From: Rusavskia elegans
Taxonomy: Eukaryota > Ascomycota > Lecanoromycetes > Teloschistales > Teloschistaceae
Reading direction: 5' to 3'
DNA length: 64,000 nucleotides
Assembly: GCA_011316305.1 (NCBI GenBank)
Contig: SAUG01000069.1
Span: forward strand, 124,001 to 188,000
Part shown: in pieces, positions 1 to 10,914 of the stretch
How positions within the stretch are numbered: the stretch's first letter is position 1
Layout: every line of letters starts with the position of its first letter
The notes under the pieces: generated by a model
Seen by the model: the letters and a program-made list of their open reading frames with translations, nothing else
The model's database searches: none
Told to the model about the DNA's origin: nothing
Position numbers and translations under genes: made by a program

Positions 1-2266
1 CCGGGCTGATCTCCGGAGTCTCATCGGCGGCTCCTTCACCTTCCTCTTCGGCTGCTTGCTCAACCAGTTCCGGGTGCAATGCCTTCATAGCCTCATCGGC
101 AGCTTCTCCAGGAACGACCTCAACCTTGCCGATGACATTGCCATCGGCATCAAGGATTTCGCCATTCTCGTTGGGAGTCTTTCCGGCGCATTTCTTGACG
201 TCAGAGTCTTCTGTGAGTTGGCCAATGGGCTCGCCCTCCTCGTCGAGAATCTTGCCCTTTTTGTTGACCTTCTTCCCTTCGAGGATGGACAAATCTGGGG
301 TGATACCTGCAGCGGCCTCTGCCGCCTCGTCCGCCTCTTCCTCCACGTCTTCTTTGGCTTCGTCAATCATATCTTCAACTCCTGGCGGGACAACGTCCGC
401 TCGCCCAATGACATCTCCGTCCTCATCCAGGATCTCACCAGCGTCGTTAATCTTTTGGCCAGCAAGCTGCTCGGCGTCACCTTCGGTAAGCTGGCCAATA
501 ACCTCGCCTTCTTCGTTGAAGATCTTTCCATCTTCGCCAATCTCGTGGCCTTCCAGAATGTCGAGTCCCGGGACAACCATGGCTCGGCCGACAACATCGC
601 CATCCTCGTCAAGAATTTCTCCTTTCTCGTTCAGGGTCTTGCCGATCAGGTCTCCTGGGTTGCCTTCAACGAGCTTGCCGATGGGGTTGCCATCTGGGCC
701 CATGATGTTTCCACCATCACCAACTTCGAGGCCTTCAAGTGCGCCGATTTCCGGAAGTCCGCCCTTGGCCTGATCTCCAAGTTCCTGGGCCTTATCAGGC
801 AGGACACTTGCACGACCAATGACGTCTCCGTCTTCATCCAGGATCTCACCATCATCGCCAATAGTCTTGCCAGCAAGATCTTCTGGGTCACCTTCGTCGA
901 GCTGGCCGATTTGCTCGCCGTCAGCGTTCAAGATCTTACCATCCTCCCCAACTTCTAGACCCTTGAGCACAGAAAGATCGACGGGTAGTTCATCTGCGGC
1001 CTCTTCGGCGGTGTCTTTGGCCTCGTCGGTAGTGTCTTTGGCTTGGTCGACAACACCATCCACTTCGTCAGGGGCAGCGCCCTCAACGTCGTCTGCGGCA
1101 TCATCCGCTTTGTCTTGGACATCATCGGCGGCGTCCTCAGCGGTATCTTTGGCGCCATCAACGGCCTCATCAGCAGCGCCTTCAACGTCGCCTTCTGCCG
1201 CTTTCTCGGCGGTATCTTGGGCGTCGCCAGCAGTTTCTTGGGTTTTGTCCGTGGCATCCTTGGCGGTGTCCTCGGCGGCACCCTTGGCTTCACCAGCGGT
1301 ATCTTGGGCTTTACCTGTGGCACCATCGGTGGCATCCTTGGCTTTGTCGGCTGCACCACCAAGGGCACCTGTTGCAGCGCCGGCAGGACCGCTACCACCA
1401 CCGATTTCCTCGGTTGCGTCGGTCTCGTCAGCGGTATCTTGGGCTGTGTCCTTAGCGCCTTCGACCGTGTCGTTGTCGTCATCCTCGTCCTCGTCATCGA
1501 CGGGATTTGGAACAGCTTCCGAGAGACCATCATCGTCGTTTGATGTTGAGACAGCAGAACTCTCATCTTGGGTTTCGTTGCCAGCTTGGCTGATCTTGCC
1601 TCCTGGAGTCTCACCTTCGTTGTCGGCTTCGTCAGCAGGGTCGTTGTCCTTTAGATCGATCCCACCCTTGGCATCTTCTGCCTTGTCTTTGGCGTCGTCT
1701 ACCTTGCCCTTGGCGTCATCGGCTTTGTCCTTGGTATCGTCTGACTTGGCTTTGGTGTCCTGGGCAGTGTCTTCTGCCTGGCCTTTGGCTTTGTCTGCCG
1801 TCTCTGATGCCTTCCCAGCAGCGCCGGTAGCTTTCTGACCAGCGCCTTGCGGCCTAGGAGGGAGCTTTGGAGATCCAGTGGCTTTGGAGGGTGTAGCGCC
1901 TTGGGCTTTTCCTACCGCACCTTTGGCACCGGATTGAGGGGTATTGGTAGTTGATTTGGTTGATTGACCGAGTTTTGGGGCTGCGCTTGATGCAGGATTC
2001 TTGCCTTGCTTCGTTGGTGTTGATGGCGCGGCAGGCTTCTTGCCGGCAGCTGGTGATGGAGCCATACTTTTGGATGTGCGAGCTGTCTGAGGGGATGGAG
2101 TGAAGTCTTTGGAGGTGGATCTGCCCTGCGATGCGGGTTTTCTGGCACTCGGGGTAGGAGTTGTAGGGGAGGTGGTTTTGGAACTCGGGGTCGGAGAAGA
2201 TCGATTAGGGGTTGCGGGAAAGGAGTAGTACGCGTATGAGGCAGAGGAACGTGGCTCGCTTGTCAT
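1..2266 (-). CDS. DUF3659-repeat / LEA-like protein, C-terminus cut by window edge
   Basis: Open minus-strand frame from the ATG at 2266 to the window start without a stop (about 755 codons visible, 3' end missing). The N-terminal ~110 residues are Ser/Thr/Pro/Ala/Lys-rich and disordered. Residues about 130-410 are an Ala/Lys/Asp/Thr-rich helix-like stretch of KDTAxD-type repeats resembling late-embryogenesis-abundant proteins. From about residue 427 four repeats of roughly 60 residues follow, each of the form LxxLEGLxVxxxGxIxxxDG, then IGxLxEGD, then GEILDEDGDVIGRA. This is the DUF3659 repeat of filamentous fungi. Function is unknown; LEA-like composition suggests a desiccation or stress-protectant or scaffold role, which is inference only. 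No intron is needed. Long ORFs on the opposite strand are by-products of the repetitive GC-rich composition. Confidence 0.85.
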   Translation of the reverse strand, partial: MTSEPRSSASYAYYSFPATPNRSSPTPSSKTTSPTTPTPSARKPASQGRSTSKDFTPSPQTARTSKSMAPSPAAGKKPAAPSTPTKQGKNPASSAAPKLGQSTKSTTNTPQSGAKGAVGKAQGATPSKATGSPKLPPRPQGAGQKATGAAGKASETADKAKGQAEDTAQDTKAKSDDTKDKADDAKGKVDDAKDKAEDAKGGIDLKDNDPADEADNEGETPGGKISQAGNETQDESSAVSTSNDDDGLSEAVPNPVDDEDEDDDNDTVEGAKDTAQDTADETDATEEIGGGSGPAGAATGALGGAADKAKDATDGATGKAQDTAGEAKGAAEDTAKDATDKTQETAGDAQDTAEKAAEGDVEGAADEAVDGAKDTAEDAADDVQDKADDAADDVEGAAPDEVDGVVDQAKDTTDEAKDTAEEAADELPVDLSVLKGLEVGEDGKILNADGEQIGQLDEGDPEDLAGKTIGDDGEILDEDGDVIGRASVLPDKAQELGDQAKGGLPEIGALEGLEVGDGGNIMGPDGNPIGKLVEGNPGDLIGKTLNEKGEILDEDGDVVGRAMVVPGLDILEGHEIGEDGKIFNEEGEVIGQLTEGDAEQLAGQKINDAGEILDEDGDVIGRADVVPPGVEDMIDEAKEDVEEEADEAAEAAAGITPDLSILEGKKVNKKGKILDEEGEPIGQLTEDSDVKKCAGKTPNENGEILDADGNVIGKVEVVPGEAADEAMKALHPELVEQAAEEEGEGAADETPEISP

Positions 2267-3600
2267 ATACAGAGATGGGATGACGAGCGGTTCGGTATGG
2301 GAATGGGAATGGTGCTTCAAGAGGTTTTCTGCGGAAATGCTCCTTTGGCAAGGGGAAAAGAGGCTGGGGATAATAACTTGGTCGTCGAGGAAACCCTTAC
2401 GACGTCACGAGCAAGCTACAACTGTGGCTGCGAAACAGGAAATAATAATTGGGGGGCTGGACCCCTGGACGCCATGATGGCCAGCGGTGCGACGTCAGAG
2501 AGTCTGTCGCAAATGAGACGTCTAGGCCGGACTTATGGCCAATGGGACGGGACGAAACAAGGTTGGGCTGGGATCCGTCATGGATATGTACCGCCAACCT
2601 CGGTTTAGAGGCATGCAGGAGTGCAGGACAAGTCTCGCTTCCCGCAAAGGGTCCAAGGACTGCCCGCCGCTTTTTGGCTTGGGACAGCAGTCGACTCATC
2701 AGTCGAGTTCAGACGAAAGCTCGCGCATGGTGAAGCTCTATCGCCAAATCAGCCTGGTCAAGGGACTTGAAAGTTTTATGGCGATACTGGCTCCCGATGA
2801 TTGGTATCTTGATTCACGGACAAGAGGAACGAGTGACGTGATATAATATGTGCCTCCGCACCTCCACAGCAGCTTTGAGGATACGTCATCGGTACAACGC
2901 GTGGCCGCGTCGGTAATACTTGGATGGAAGTGAAACCTGTTCGTCGGACGTCATATAATCATTGGTAAACACAAGATCGTGAGGGACATATCTTTGTAGC
3001 GAGATCCTGAACGATGGTGAATCTCTCGGCCAAAGAGTCCATGATCTGAGGTAAGCTGGAGGTGTCTCTGGACAGATGTCAAAAGTGGACCACGCCACCC
3101 ACCATGAACTATGGAGAATGGGGGATTTGGTATCGGTACTTCTGTTATGCGAGAGGGGTGATTGTCCTACTCTCTTTTGCGCAAGGTGTACGGGCTTTGC
3201 TGACAGGGGCTTGTCGACGACGAGAAGACCTCCACCAGGAAGAGTACTGGGAGTCTTAAATACCAATCAAATCAAATGCAGCCAGACCCTCCCGAACATG
3301 TTGATTCCAACACAGTCATCCTTTTCATCAACGATCCCTGGTTGCTCAAGCTGTGCATCTGATGACCAAACCCCGATCGCATCGAGGTCGGTGTAGTGAT
3401 GGTAGTACAGCAGGAACCGAGTCGACTGACAGACGTCCAATCGTCGATACGTGGACATCTCGCATGGCATAAAAATGGTTGGATCACAATATCATGCAAT
3501 GAAGAATGAGCCTGGCTCTCTGTCATCAACCCCTCCATGTATTACCTCATGTATTACCCCGCGGACCTAAAAGTCAACCTTCATCGGCCGCTATCAAGAC
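2267..3600. other. intergenic region, no gene recognised
   Basis: Shared 5' region between the leftward DUF3659 gene and the rightward IQ-motif gene. Only short overlapping frames without family signatures are present, and no RNA gene was recognised. Confidence 0.5.
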
Positions 3601-5459
3601 ATGCCATCGATCGCCGAGATTCAGGAGCGCAAAGAACAGGAAGTCGACCAGAAGTACGACCCTAATCGAAGACAGTCGGATGCCGCCCGCACACTGCAGA
3701 GGACTTACCGTGGCCATCGAGCAAGACGAGAGCTCAAAGGGCTCAGCTTAAGTCCCTCTGCACGATGGACCGAGGTGAGGGATCCTAGAGGTCATGTCCA
3801 ACGATGTTTCGTCCAGAAATGCTAATGAATGCCTCTGGGGCCTACTCTAGGCAATCAAAGAAGCCAAGTACCGAGATCTTACCACTCCACGACCACCCAG
3901 CAGACCACAACCGTCCGACTCCGCCAACAAGCCCGCGCTGAATCGCCTCTCATCCGATGCTCAGCAGCAATGGCGTCGGGCTGGCAAGATTGCCCGCCGC
4001 GCCGGAGGTGACGAATACTCATCCGACGACGAGAATGCAACGCTGTCGCCCGAGGACAAGGAGGCTCGCCGACGGGCGCGGTCGGCGCAGAGGGAAGAAC
4101 GCATGAGGACGGCGAGGACCATGGATCTGGCCTACTTTCTTGAAATGGTGGATCTGCGTATGTGTTCCCCCACAACACCGCGACAGCTTTCAATCTCTTG
4201 TTCTAGGGGTGTCTAGTGGCCCCGAAGAGAACCCCAGGCCAGAAAAAGCTGACAGCAAATCGCTTTAGACCATCGCTACGGCTCCCATTTACGCAAGTAC
4301 CATGCAGAATGGAAGAAACGGCCGACGCGTGACAATTTCTTCTACTGGCTCGATTACGGTGAAGGAAAGGACGTAAGCCTCGAGAACTGCTCCCGGGAGA
4401 AGCTGGATAGCATGAAGATCCGATATCTAAGTCGAGAAGAAAGAGTCAATTACGCCGTCGAGGTGGACGCCAACGGAAAGCTTTGCTGGAAGAGGAACGG
4501 GGTACGGATCAACACGAATGAAGAATGGAGAGATTCCATCAAGGGCATTGTCAAAGTGGACGATCCGGCACCGAATCCGAGCCCTGGTCTGGGTTTCTAC
4601 GTCTCGAGTTCCGAGTCCAGTGGCTTGTCAAGTGCAGACAATGGCGAGTCTGAAGAGTCGATCACAACGGCGAAGAAGCCAAAGGCGGCTGTTACGACGC
4701 TCGTGGAGACGGGTCTCAAGGAATTCGCGCATGAGACGAAAGCGAAGATTCTGGACCATCGGCCATTTAAACATCCATCAAAGGAGCCGGGAGAAAAGAA
4801 GAAGAAAAAGAAGAGCATGTGGATATTCGTGCGTTGCCTATATTTAGTGCTAACACTCTTTGGTAGAGCTCTCTCCTGACAACCAAGAATAGGTCGCAGA
4901 CACATCCTACAACCTCTACATCGGCATCAAACAATCCGGCGCTTTCCAGCATTCATCATTCCTCCACGGAGGCCGCGTCTCGGCCGCCGGCATCATAAAA
5001 ATCAAAGACGGCAAATTGAAATGTATGAGCCAACTCTCTCGATCAATCCAAAACACAAACCGTCTCCGTACATCAAATACAAACCGGCTGACTCGCCCCC
5101 TTCTTAATCTAGACATGCAACCCCGAAGCGGACACTACAAACCCCCCGCCAGCAGCTTCCGAGCATTCGTACATTCCCTGCAAAAGAGCGGAGTCGACAT
5201 GTCGGTCCTGAGCGTACCGAAGAGCTATGCCGTCCTATTTGGCATTGAGGGATACAGCCGGGGTAAGAAAACTATGCAGGAGATCAAGAAGGGGCTTGGA
5301 CTTGAGGAGGGAGGTGATGAGGGGGGTGATGAGGAGAATAGAGAGGAAGAGAAGAGACAGAAGGCGCATGAGGAGAAGATGGATAGCGCCCGGCTGGATG
5401 GCTGTAATGGAGGTGGGAAGGGGGTGAGTGTCCAACCCAACGGGGTCGAGAACGAATGA
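3601..5459 (+). CDS. IQ calmodulin-binding motif protein
   Basis: Five exons: 3601-3774, 3851-4157, 4269-4828, 4893-5022, 5113-5459 (505 codons). All junctions are GT...AG and phases match. An IQ motif is visible at residues 28-46 (TLQRTYRGHRARREL, the pattern LQxxxRGxxxR), so the protein probably binds calmodulin or a related light chain. The middle carries a conserved block, YGSHLRKYHAEWK followed by FYWLDYGEGKDV, and the last third reads GRVSAAGIIKIKDGKLKYM then SGHYKPPASSFRAF. This arrangement is shared by a family of fungal IQ-domain proteins of unknown cellular role. A Lys-rich tract ends exon 3. The C-terminus is Glu/Lys-rich and low in complexity. Start chosen at the first ATG of the exon holding the IQ motif. 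Family assignment is firm; function is not known. Confidence 0.85.
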
Positions 5460-6201
5460 GAAGCCGAGTGATAACAAGATAGGGAATATTACAAGATAGT
5501 ATGTGAACTTCAAAAGGCATATCATATTCCACATGCTGCTGCTCACCTACCTGTTGTGTATTCCATAGCTATCTATCTACATATTAAAAAGCATGCAGCT
5601 TGCGTCACCTCCTGTACGACTGTAGACCGACCTTATTCGCTTATATGCCAGCGTTGACTATCTTGCGTAGGTACAAGTCCATCCACCACTTTCATGTTAC
5701 GTTCTGGATATCGTTACGGTTCAACGAGTATGATGCCGGGAAGTGGGATGTGATTTACCGGTAGAAGTAATCTTAGCACGGAGTAGTAGCTACCTCCAGT
5801 CGTATTTTTAAAACTCTGGAGTAGTACACCGGGCCGCCAGCCTTCGAAAAAAGCCAAAATACAACGATAGGTACTATAATATTTAAGGAAAACCGAACTG
5901 AATATGTCTAATTCTAGTAATTGACGAAAATTTTAAATTTATATTCTTTAGAAATCAAGACGGAACGATGATAATAAATATTTTTCCGAGAATAATCATC
6001 TGATACTATTAAATTAAGGGCTCTATCTAAGACGGACTAAGGACTCTACTGAGGTTTTTAAGATGGCCTCTTTAGGATAGTTATATACGCAATTATTATA
6101 GAATAAAATTTCTGGTTCGTGGTAGGATTTGATGTGTCCCAGCCGGGCCCCACCTGGAACTTCAGGGTTTTGAATACGAATGTATCTCGAGCGCTTCAGG
6201 A
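5460..6201. repeat. AT-rich gene-free stretch, possible decayed repeat
   Basis: Between two convergent genes. From about 5860 to 6115 base composition shifts to A/T with many TpA steps and no open frame, like the RIP-degraded blocks at the right end of the window but milder. It could be an old repeat remnant or simply AT-rich 3' flank. Confidence 0.35.
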
Positions 6202-8629
6202 TCACAGTACCAGGAACCAATGACCCGCCCTTACCAGAGTCTGCTTGACAGCACATTGGAAGCAACAGTCTTCGCCTCTCAACATCACCTGCTTGATGAC
6301 ATCAAACTGTGGGAATACGTGGGAATTCATGTGGACAGCCAACAACGCTCGCCACCGAGCGCACGAATTCTGCGCTGTCAAGCAAATGTACACTCGGGCC
6401 TTATCCTTCAGCTTCGACATCTCCAGGTCACCAAAGCCGGAAATTGAAACACATGATAGCGGAAGCGTCAACCCGGAGCTCTCATGCTGGCATCCTTCCG
6501 TGCGCTGGACCCCCCAGAGGGCTGCAAACAATTCTTAGCCAGTCCGATTAGTCTCTGTTTCTTTACCGACGTCTTCTTTCCATCCCGTCCGTCTGATATC
6601 TTTTCTGGCCGGCGTTTGTAGACTGAACCGTAGGTTTGACCAGAACGCTGCCATGTCGGTCGCCACAGAGTGGTTTGCTGGGATATACTGCATCAAGGCA
6701 GCGGAGGCTGTTTCCCTGCCCGGCCGTATGGGACCGACCACCTGCCAATTCTCTACAAACCCACCTCCAGGACCATCGATCAAAGAACGCTTTCTAACGC
6801 CGCCCCGACACGGAATCCCCGTTCGATCCACTACATGCCCGGCATCAGTGAACCAAGGGTCAGCATCTCCGAAAGTGCTCAAGAATATGCTCCATCCTCT
6901 GTCACTCACAAGACAGGTTGACGTACTGTCAATCGCACCTCTGTGGCCCACCAGCAACCTCGCCAGGACGAGGAACCAACAGTCCTCTGGGATCCAGATG
7001 TATGATCTGCCGTCCCAATTGTTCCAAGAATTCATCAAATCCCCTTGGCCGAGTGGCCCCAGCGATGGGGATAAAGGAAGATCACTGCTATCCTTTCGAT
7101 CTTTCACGAAAGCAAAGGTGAGTAGCACGATACTCAAATATCGCACCTTCTCAAGCATATTTCGCCAAGCGTTTTCCTTTGTAATATTCTTTGGTGGGTT
7201 TTGATCAAGCAATAGGGAGATTGAGCGTGGCACGTCCATCTTGATGTTGAGGGGCTGCCGAGAGAATGCGAGGAGGTGGCCTTCAACTAAATCAAGGCTC
7301 AGGTTCGGTTCGCTGAACAAGAAGCGAGCGGATCGTATGAGTCCATATCCTGGAACCTGGCACCTTAATCCTTCGTTGCTCTGTTCGTGCTTGGAAAGCT
7401 ACCCTCGCGACGACATACCTTCTATCGTGGCCTTCTTCGAATCTTTGGACGTGTTATCGTCAAAGGCCGTGCGAGGCCGTGTACAAAGGTGCTGGGATAG
7501 GATGGCAGCAAAGGCCAGAGCCAGCAAAGTTAGTTCATGGATCAAAGCTTCCCGTCCTGCTTCGGTAGGACATTCGTGTTCCAGAATCTTCCGCCCATAT
7601 CCCCCAGCAGGCTGCTTGTATGTGGCATCGATGGCTACCTCATCAGGTTCACTCTTATGTACAAGTAAGGGCTCGTTGTCTGAGACGGACAGCAGCGTGA
7701 TGGATGGTTGACGGATCTCCAAGGTCGATTGGGTGCCGATCCAAGTCAAGCTTCTATCCCGGAGATCCAGAACAACATGATTATTCCCACTTCCAAATTG
7801 CCTCTCGACAAGGCTATCTTTATGATCATGTTTCCTTACCAATACCGTCAAGCCCAGCACGTGATGGGCCCACACAAGCAGACAGCAAGCGCCTGCTCCT
7901 TCATGCGTATCGATCAACACTATCCGGTCATCGGGTAACGATTGGACCAAAGGGAACGTATGCACCGCACCTTGCAGCCCGATTGATGGGATGGGTTCCA
8001 GTGCGTCGGCTTCAGAGATATATCCAAAGTAGTCGCAACCGCAAGAATCAGGCCCTTCCAGTTATAGGCCGAGGTCTGGTCTTCGCAAGCGCGCAACACT
8101 CCAAAAATGCCCTCCTGGCTTGGTACAGCTCGGCGATGCTGACTCGAGTCCGCCTCATCGGCTTCTCGCTCAAAGATCTGCACGATCGCTGCCGCAAGCG
8201 AGCTTTTCTCATGGATAAAAGTTAGGAGTGAGCTCTGGATCACCATGGCCAAGTATGGCGCCTGTGTCAACCCTCGAATGACCTTGATGCAAAGCGACAC
8301 CCATCATTAGCCAACACATCAAACCGCTTTTTAGGATACACGTTTCTGCTCACTGTAGGACCCGGGCCGTCCTCGAGCGTCAATCCCAGCGCACTTGATA
8401 GAGTCGACGAATGGTTCTTGCCCACAATATCGCGGAATTCCCGCTCCCGGTGCGGCGATATCCGACACCTCCCAAAGATGTTGGCAAGATCTTCCTCGAT
8501 GACGATGTCGGAGCCGGAGTTCTGTCGAGAACGGGCCAGATTCATGATTGCGTTCGATGCGGATGGGCCGAAGGGCACCGGGCGCGTGAGCTCCCGAGAC
8601 AAGGAAAATTGATTGGTGAATGGAGGCAT
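6202..8629 (-). CDS. fungal hypothetical protein with an internal reading-frame break
   Basis: Unrecognised fungal protein. Likely parts: exon 1 8629-8342 (ATG at 8629); a weak 59-nt intron 8341-8283 (GTGTAT...CAAG with GCTAAT branch); a long exon; a GTATGT...CCAG intron near 7417-7351 rejoining EG to YGLIRSARFLFSEP; a 45-nt GTAAAG...GCAG intron near 6570-6526; and a last exon ending LVRAGHWFLVL at 6202. Visible blocks are YLAMVIQSSLLTFIHEKSSL, PSIGLQGAVHTFPLVQSLP, LLVWAHHVLGLTVLV and CCFQCAVKQ. Near 8014-8022 the frame slips: upstream it reads AVATTLDI, while the conserved continuation SEADALEPIPSIGL is in another frame, with no usable intron between. The slip lies in an ATATATCTCT run. It is either a recent pseudogene or a sequencing indel. 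Confidence 0.55.
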
Positions 8630-9222
8630 TCTGGAGAAGCTAGGGTGCGCCGAGATGATTTTTGGATTTACGTTGGGTTTTGGGTAACCTGTGAACCTGT
8701 CGTGCTAATAACGAGAATAATGATCTAGTGAATATAAAAGAGGGCCAAGAATCTCCATCTCTATCTCCTAAGACTTACCTCCCTGCCTACACAATGCTGC
8801 CTCGGACTCCTCGGATCATAACGAAGTTAGTACTTACTAGATATCAGTAGCAGGATGTTGCCAAAGAAGTCGTTGGTTGGCTTGACCATTTTCTTCTTTC
8901 TGCCTAGATAAAAAGGGCACTACTACGTAATTTTCACTTTTCAGGCAACCAGTGAGTGCGTGTGATAGACGCCCTGCATTACGACCATGCAATATCAAGC
9001 TGCAACAAGAAGATTGTGGTGCATCATCCAGGGTGATAACCGAGCTGAGCATCTTGAACGCGCGGGGCAACTATATAGAAGGCCAAGGTAGAGTGCTCCA
9101 TAGGCGCCGAGGGCATGGCGCGGCGCTTAAGGGTGTATCGATGGCGAGACCCCTACCTGGAATTTCACAAAAATCTTTGTTTTCTCAATTTGGCGCTGCT
9201 TCCGAGGACCACTCAATCTATA
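8630..9222. other. divergent intergenic region
   Basis: 5' region shared by the leftward hypothetical gene and rightward PWP1. A TATAAAAG sequence lies at about 8735. Its use is unproven. Nothing else recognised. Confidence 0.4.
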
Positions 9223-10914
9223 ATGTCGATGATCACGGCCTCTGTATGGGTGCCTCGTGGTCAAGCAGCAGCTTTTCCCACGAAATATGACGTCGATGAG
9301 ACTGAACTTGCTCGAATCTCCAAGTTAGCGAAGCTTCAACTGGCGGATGCCGAGGAAGATCTCGATGAAGCTCGGAATGGGAGAGTCAACCCAGAACACA
9401 ATGAAAACTCATCGGAAGATGACGAGGACGAAGACGTACAGATGACTCTCCCTCAAAAGTACGCAGGATCCAAGCTGCATCCCATAATACCCTCATGTAC
9501 CCTAATACATTCGCTTAGGGATGCTGACGATGATCTCAAGGAGTATGACCTAGACAATTATGACACCGATGCCGCTCCGAACGACGGCGAGACTATGGCA
9601 ATGTTCGGGAATGCGCGATCACTGGCCTATCATCAGTCCAATGCCGAGGATCCTTACATTACGATGCAAGAGAACGAGGAGGAGGATGAAGATGAAGAGC
9701 AAGAAGACCTACAAGTACTGGCATCCGACAACATGGTGATTGCTGCGAAAGTCGAGGACGAAGTCGCTCATCTTGAGATCTATGTCTACGAAGACGAAGT
9801 CGATAACCTCTACGTTCATCACGACATCATGCTACCTGCCATACCACTCTGTGTTGAATGGCTGGATCTGCCTGTCGGCAAAGGGACGGCTGATATCAAT
9901 TCGAAAGGTAATTTTGTGGCTGTCGGCACCTTTGATCCAGATATTGAACTGTGGGACCTCGACACAATCGACTCAATGTACCCCAATGCTATTCTCGGCC
10001 AAGGCGGAGAAGAGGGCAAGCCAGAAGCAGGCAATGAGAAGAAAAAGAAGAAGAGGAAAAAGTCGAAGAAAGCCAATGATGACTATCATGTCGACGCCGT
10101 TCTTTCCCTGGCAGCGAACAGACAACATCGGAATCTATTAGCATCTTCGTCGGCAGACAAGACGGTGAAATTGTGGGATCTAACAACGCAAAAATGTGCA
10201 AAATCATACTTGCGACACACCGACAAAGTGTGCTCCATAGCGTGGCATCCAAAGGAGGCAACGGTCCTTCTCAGCGGAAGCTACGATCGTACCGTGGTGG
10301 CAGCTGACCTACGCGCAACGGATACGGAAGTACCAAGATGGGGCGTCGAAAGCGACGTGGAGACTGTAGCCTGGGATCCTCACGATACGAACTACTTCTA
10401 TGTGACGACCGAGAGCGGTAGAATGCACTACCACGACCTCAGGAGTGCGCCTGCATCGCCCGAAACGTCGAAACCGGTCTGGACGTTACAAGCACACGGC
10501 GAGTCAATCTCTTCCTTTGACATCAATCCTGCCATTCCTGGGTTTTTGGCGACTGGGTCAACAGATAAAGAAGCCAAGCTCTGGAATGTGCAGCCCACAG
10601 GACCAAGCATGGTAGTGTCTCGCAACCTGGGTGTGGGCAAAGTATTCACGACGAAATTCGCACCCGATTCGGAAGTGGCTTTCCGGCTGGCTGTAGGGGG
10701 TAGCAAGGGAAATATACAGATTTGGGACACGTCGACCAATGCGGCAGTCCGAAATGCTTTTGCACACCGTGTTGGACCGGTGACTGGCGAGGTGAAAGAA
10801 AGACTTGTTGGGTTGGACGAAGACAGTAGCGATTCGGAGGAAGAAGGGGGTGTTGAGCCTGGCGCCGAGGGTGGCGAAGGTGAAGCCGGGTGGGAATCGA
10901 TGGAGGATGACTGA
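9223..10914 (+). CDS. PWP1: WD40 ribosome-biogenesis protein Pwp1
   Basis: WD-repeat protein for 60S ribosomal subunit assembly in the nucleolus. The start is placed at 9223 because MSMITASVWVPRGQAAAFPTKY matches the typical Pwp1 N-terminus; an upstream in-frame ATG at 9115 would add 36 residues unlike the family. Acidic linkers (EDDEDEDVQ, ENEEEDEDEE) precede WD repeats seen as NFVAVGTFDPDIELWDLDT, NLLASSSADKTVKLWD, TVLLSGSYDRTVVAADLR, GFLATGSTDKEAKLWNV and LAVGGSKGNIQIWDTS. A Lys-rich nuclear-type stretch (EKKKKKRKKSKK) sits between repeats. The C-terminus is acidic (EDSSDSEEEGG). A probable 60-nt intron at 9459-9518 (GTACGC...CTTAG, CTAATA branch) would join PQK to DADDDLKEYDLD. It is a multiple of three and stop-free, so the frame is open with or without it. 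Product about 543 or 563 residues. Confidence 0.92.
   Translation: MSMITASVWVPRGQAAAFPTKYDVDETELARISKLAKLQLADAEEDLDEARNGRVNPEHNENSSEDDEDEDVQMTLPQKYAGSKLHPIIPSCTLIHSLRDADDDLKEYDLDNYDTDAAPNDGETMAMFGNARSLAYHQSNAEDPYITMQENEEEDEDEEQEDLQVLASDNMVIAAKVEDEVAHLEIYVYEDEVDNLYVHHDIMLPAIPLCVEWLDLPVGKGTADINSKGNFVAVGTFDPDIELWDLDTIDSMYPNAILGQGGEEGKPEAGNEKKKKKRKKSKKANDDYHVDAVLSLAANRQHRNLLASSSADKTVKLWDLTTQKCAKSYLRHTDKVCSIAWHPKEATVLLSGSYDRTVVAADLRATDTEVPRWGVESDVETVAWDPHDTNYFYVTTESGRMHYHDLRSAPASPETSKPVWTLQAHGESISSFDINPAIPGFLATGSTDKEAKLWNVQPTGPSMVVSRNLGVGKVFTTKFAPDSEVAFRLAVGGSKGNIQIWDTSTNAAVRNAFAHRVGPVTGEVKERLVGLDEDSSDSEEEGGVEPGAEGGEGEAGWESMEDD

Noticed and set aside
819..1838. Plus-strand 339-residue Ser/Ala-rich open frame, and a second at 126-773
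   Set aside because: Antisense of the repetitive DUF3659/LEA-like gene; composition keeps it open and no domain is visible.
9115..9222. Upstream ATG extending Pwp1 by 36 residues
   Set aside because: The extra residues do not resemble Pwp1; the family N-terminus starts at 9223.
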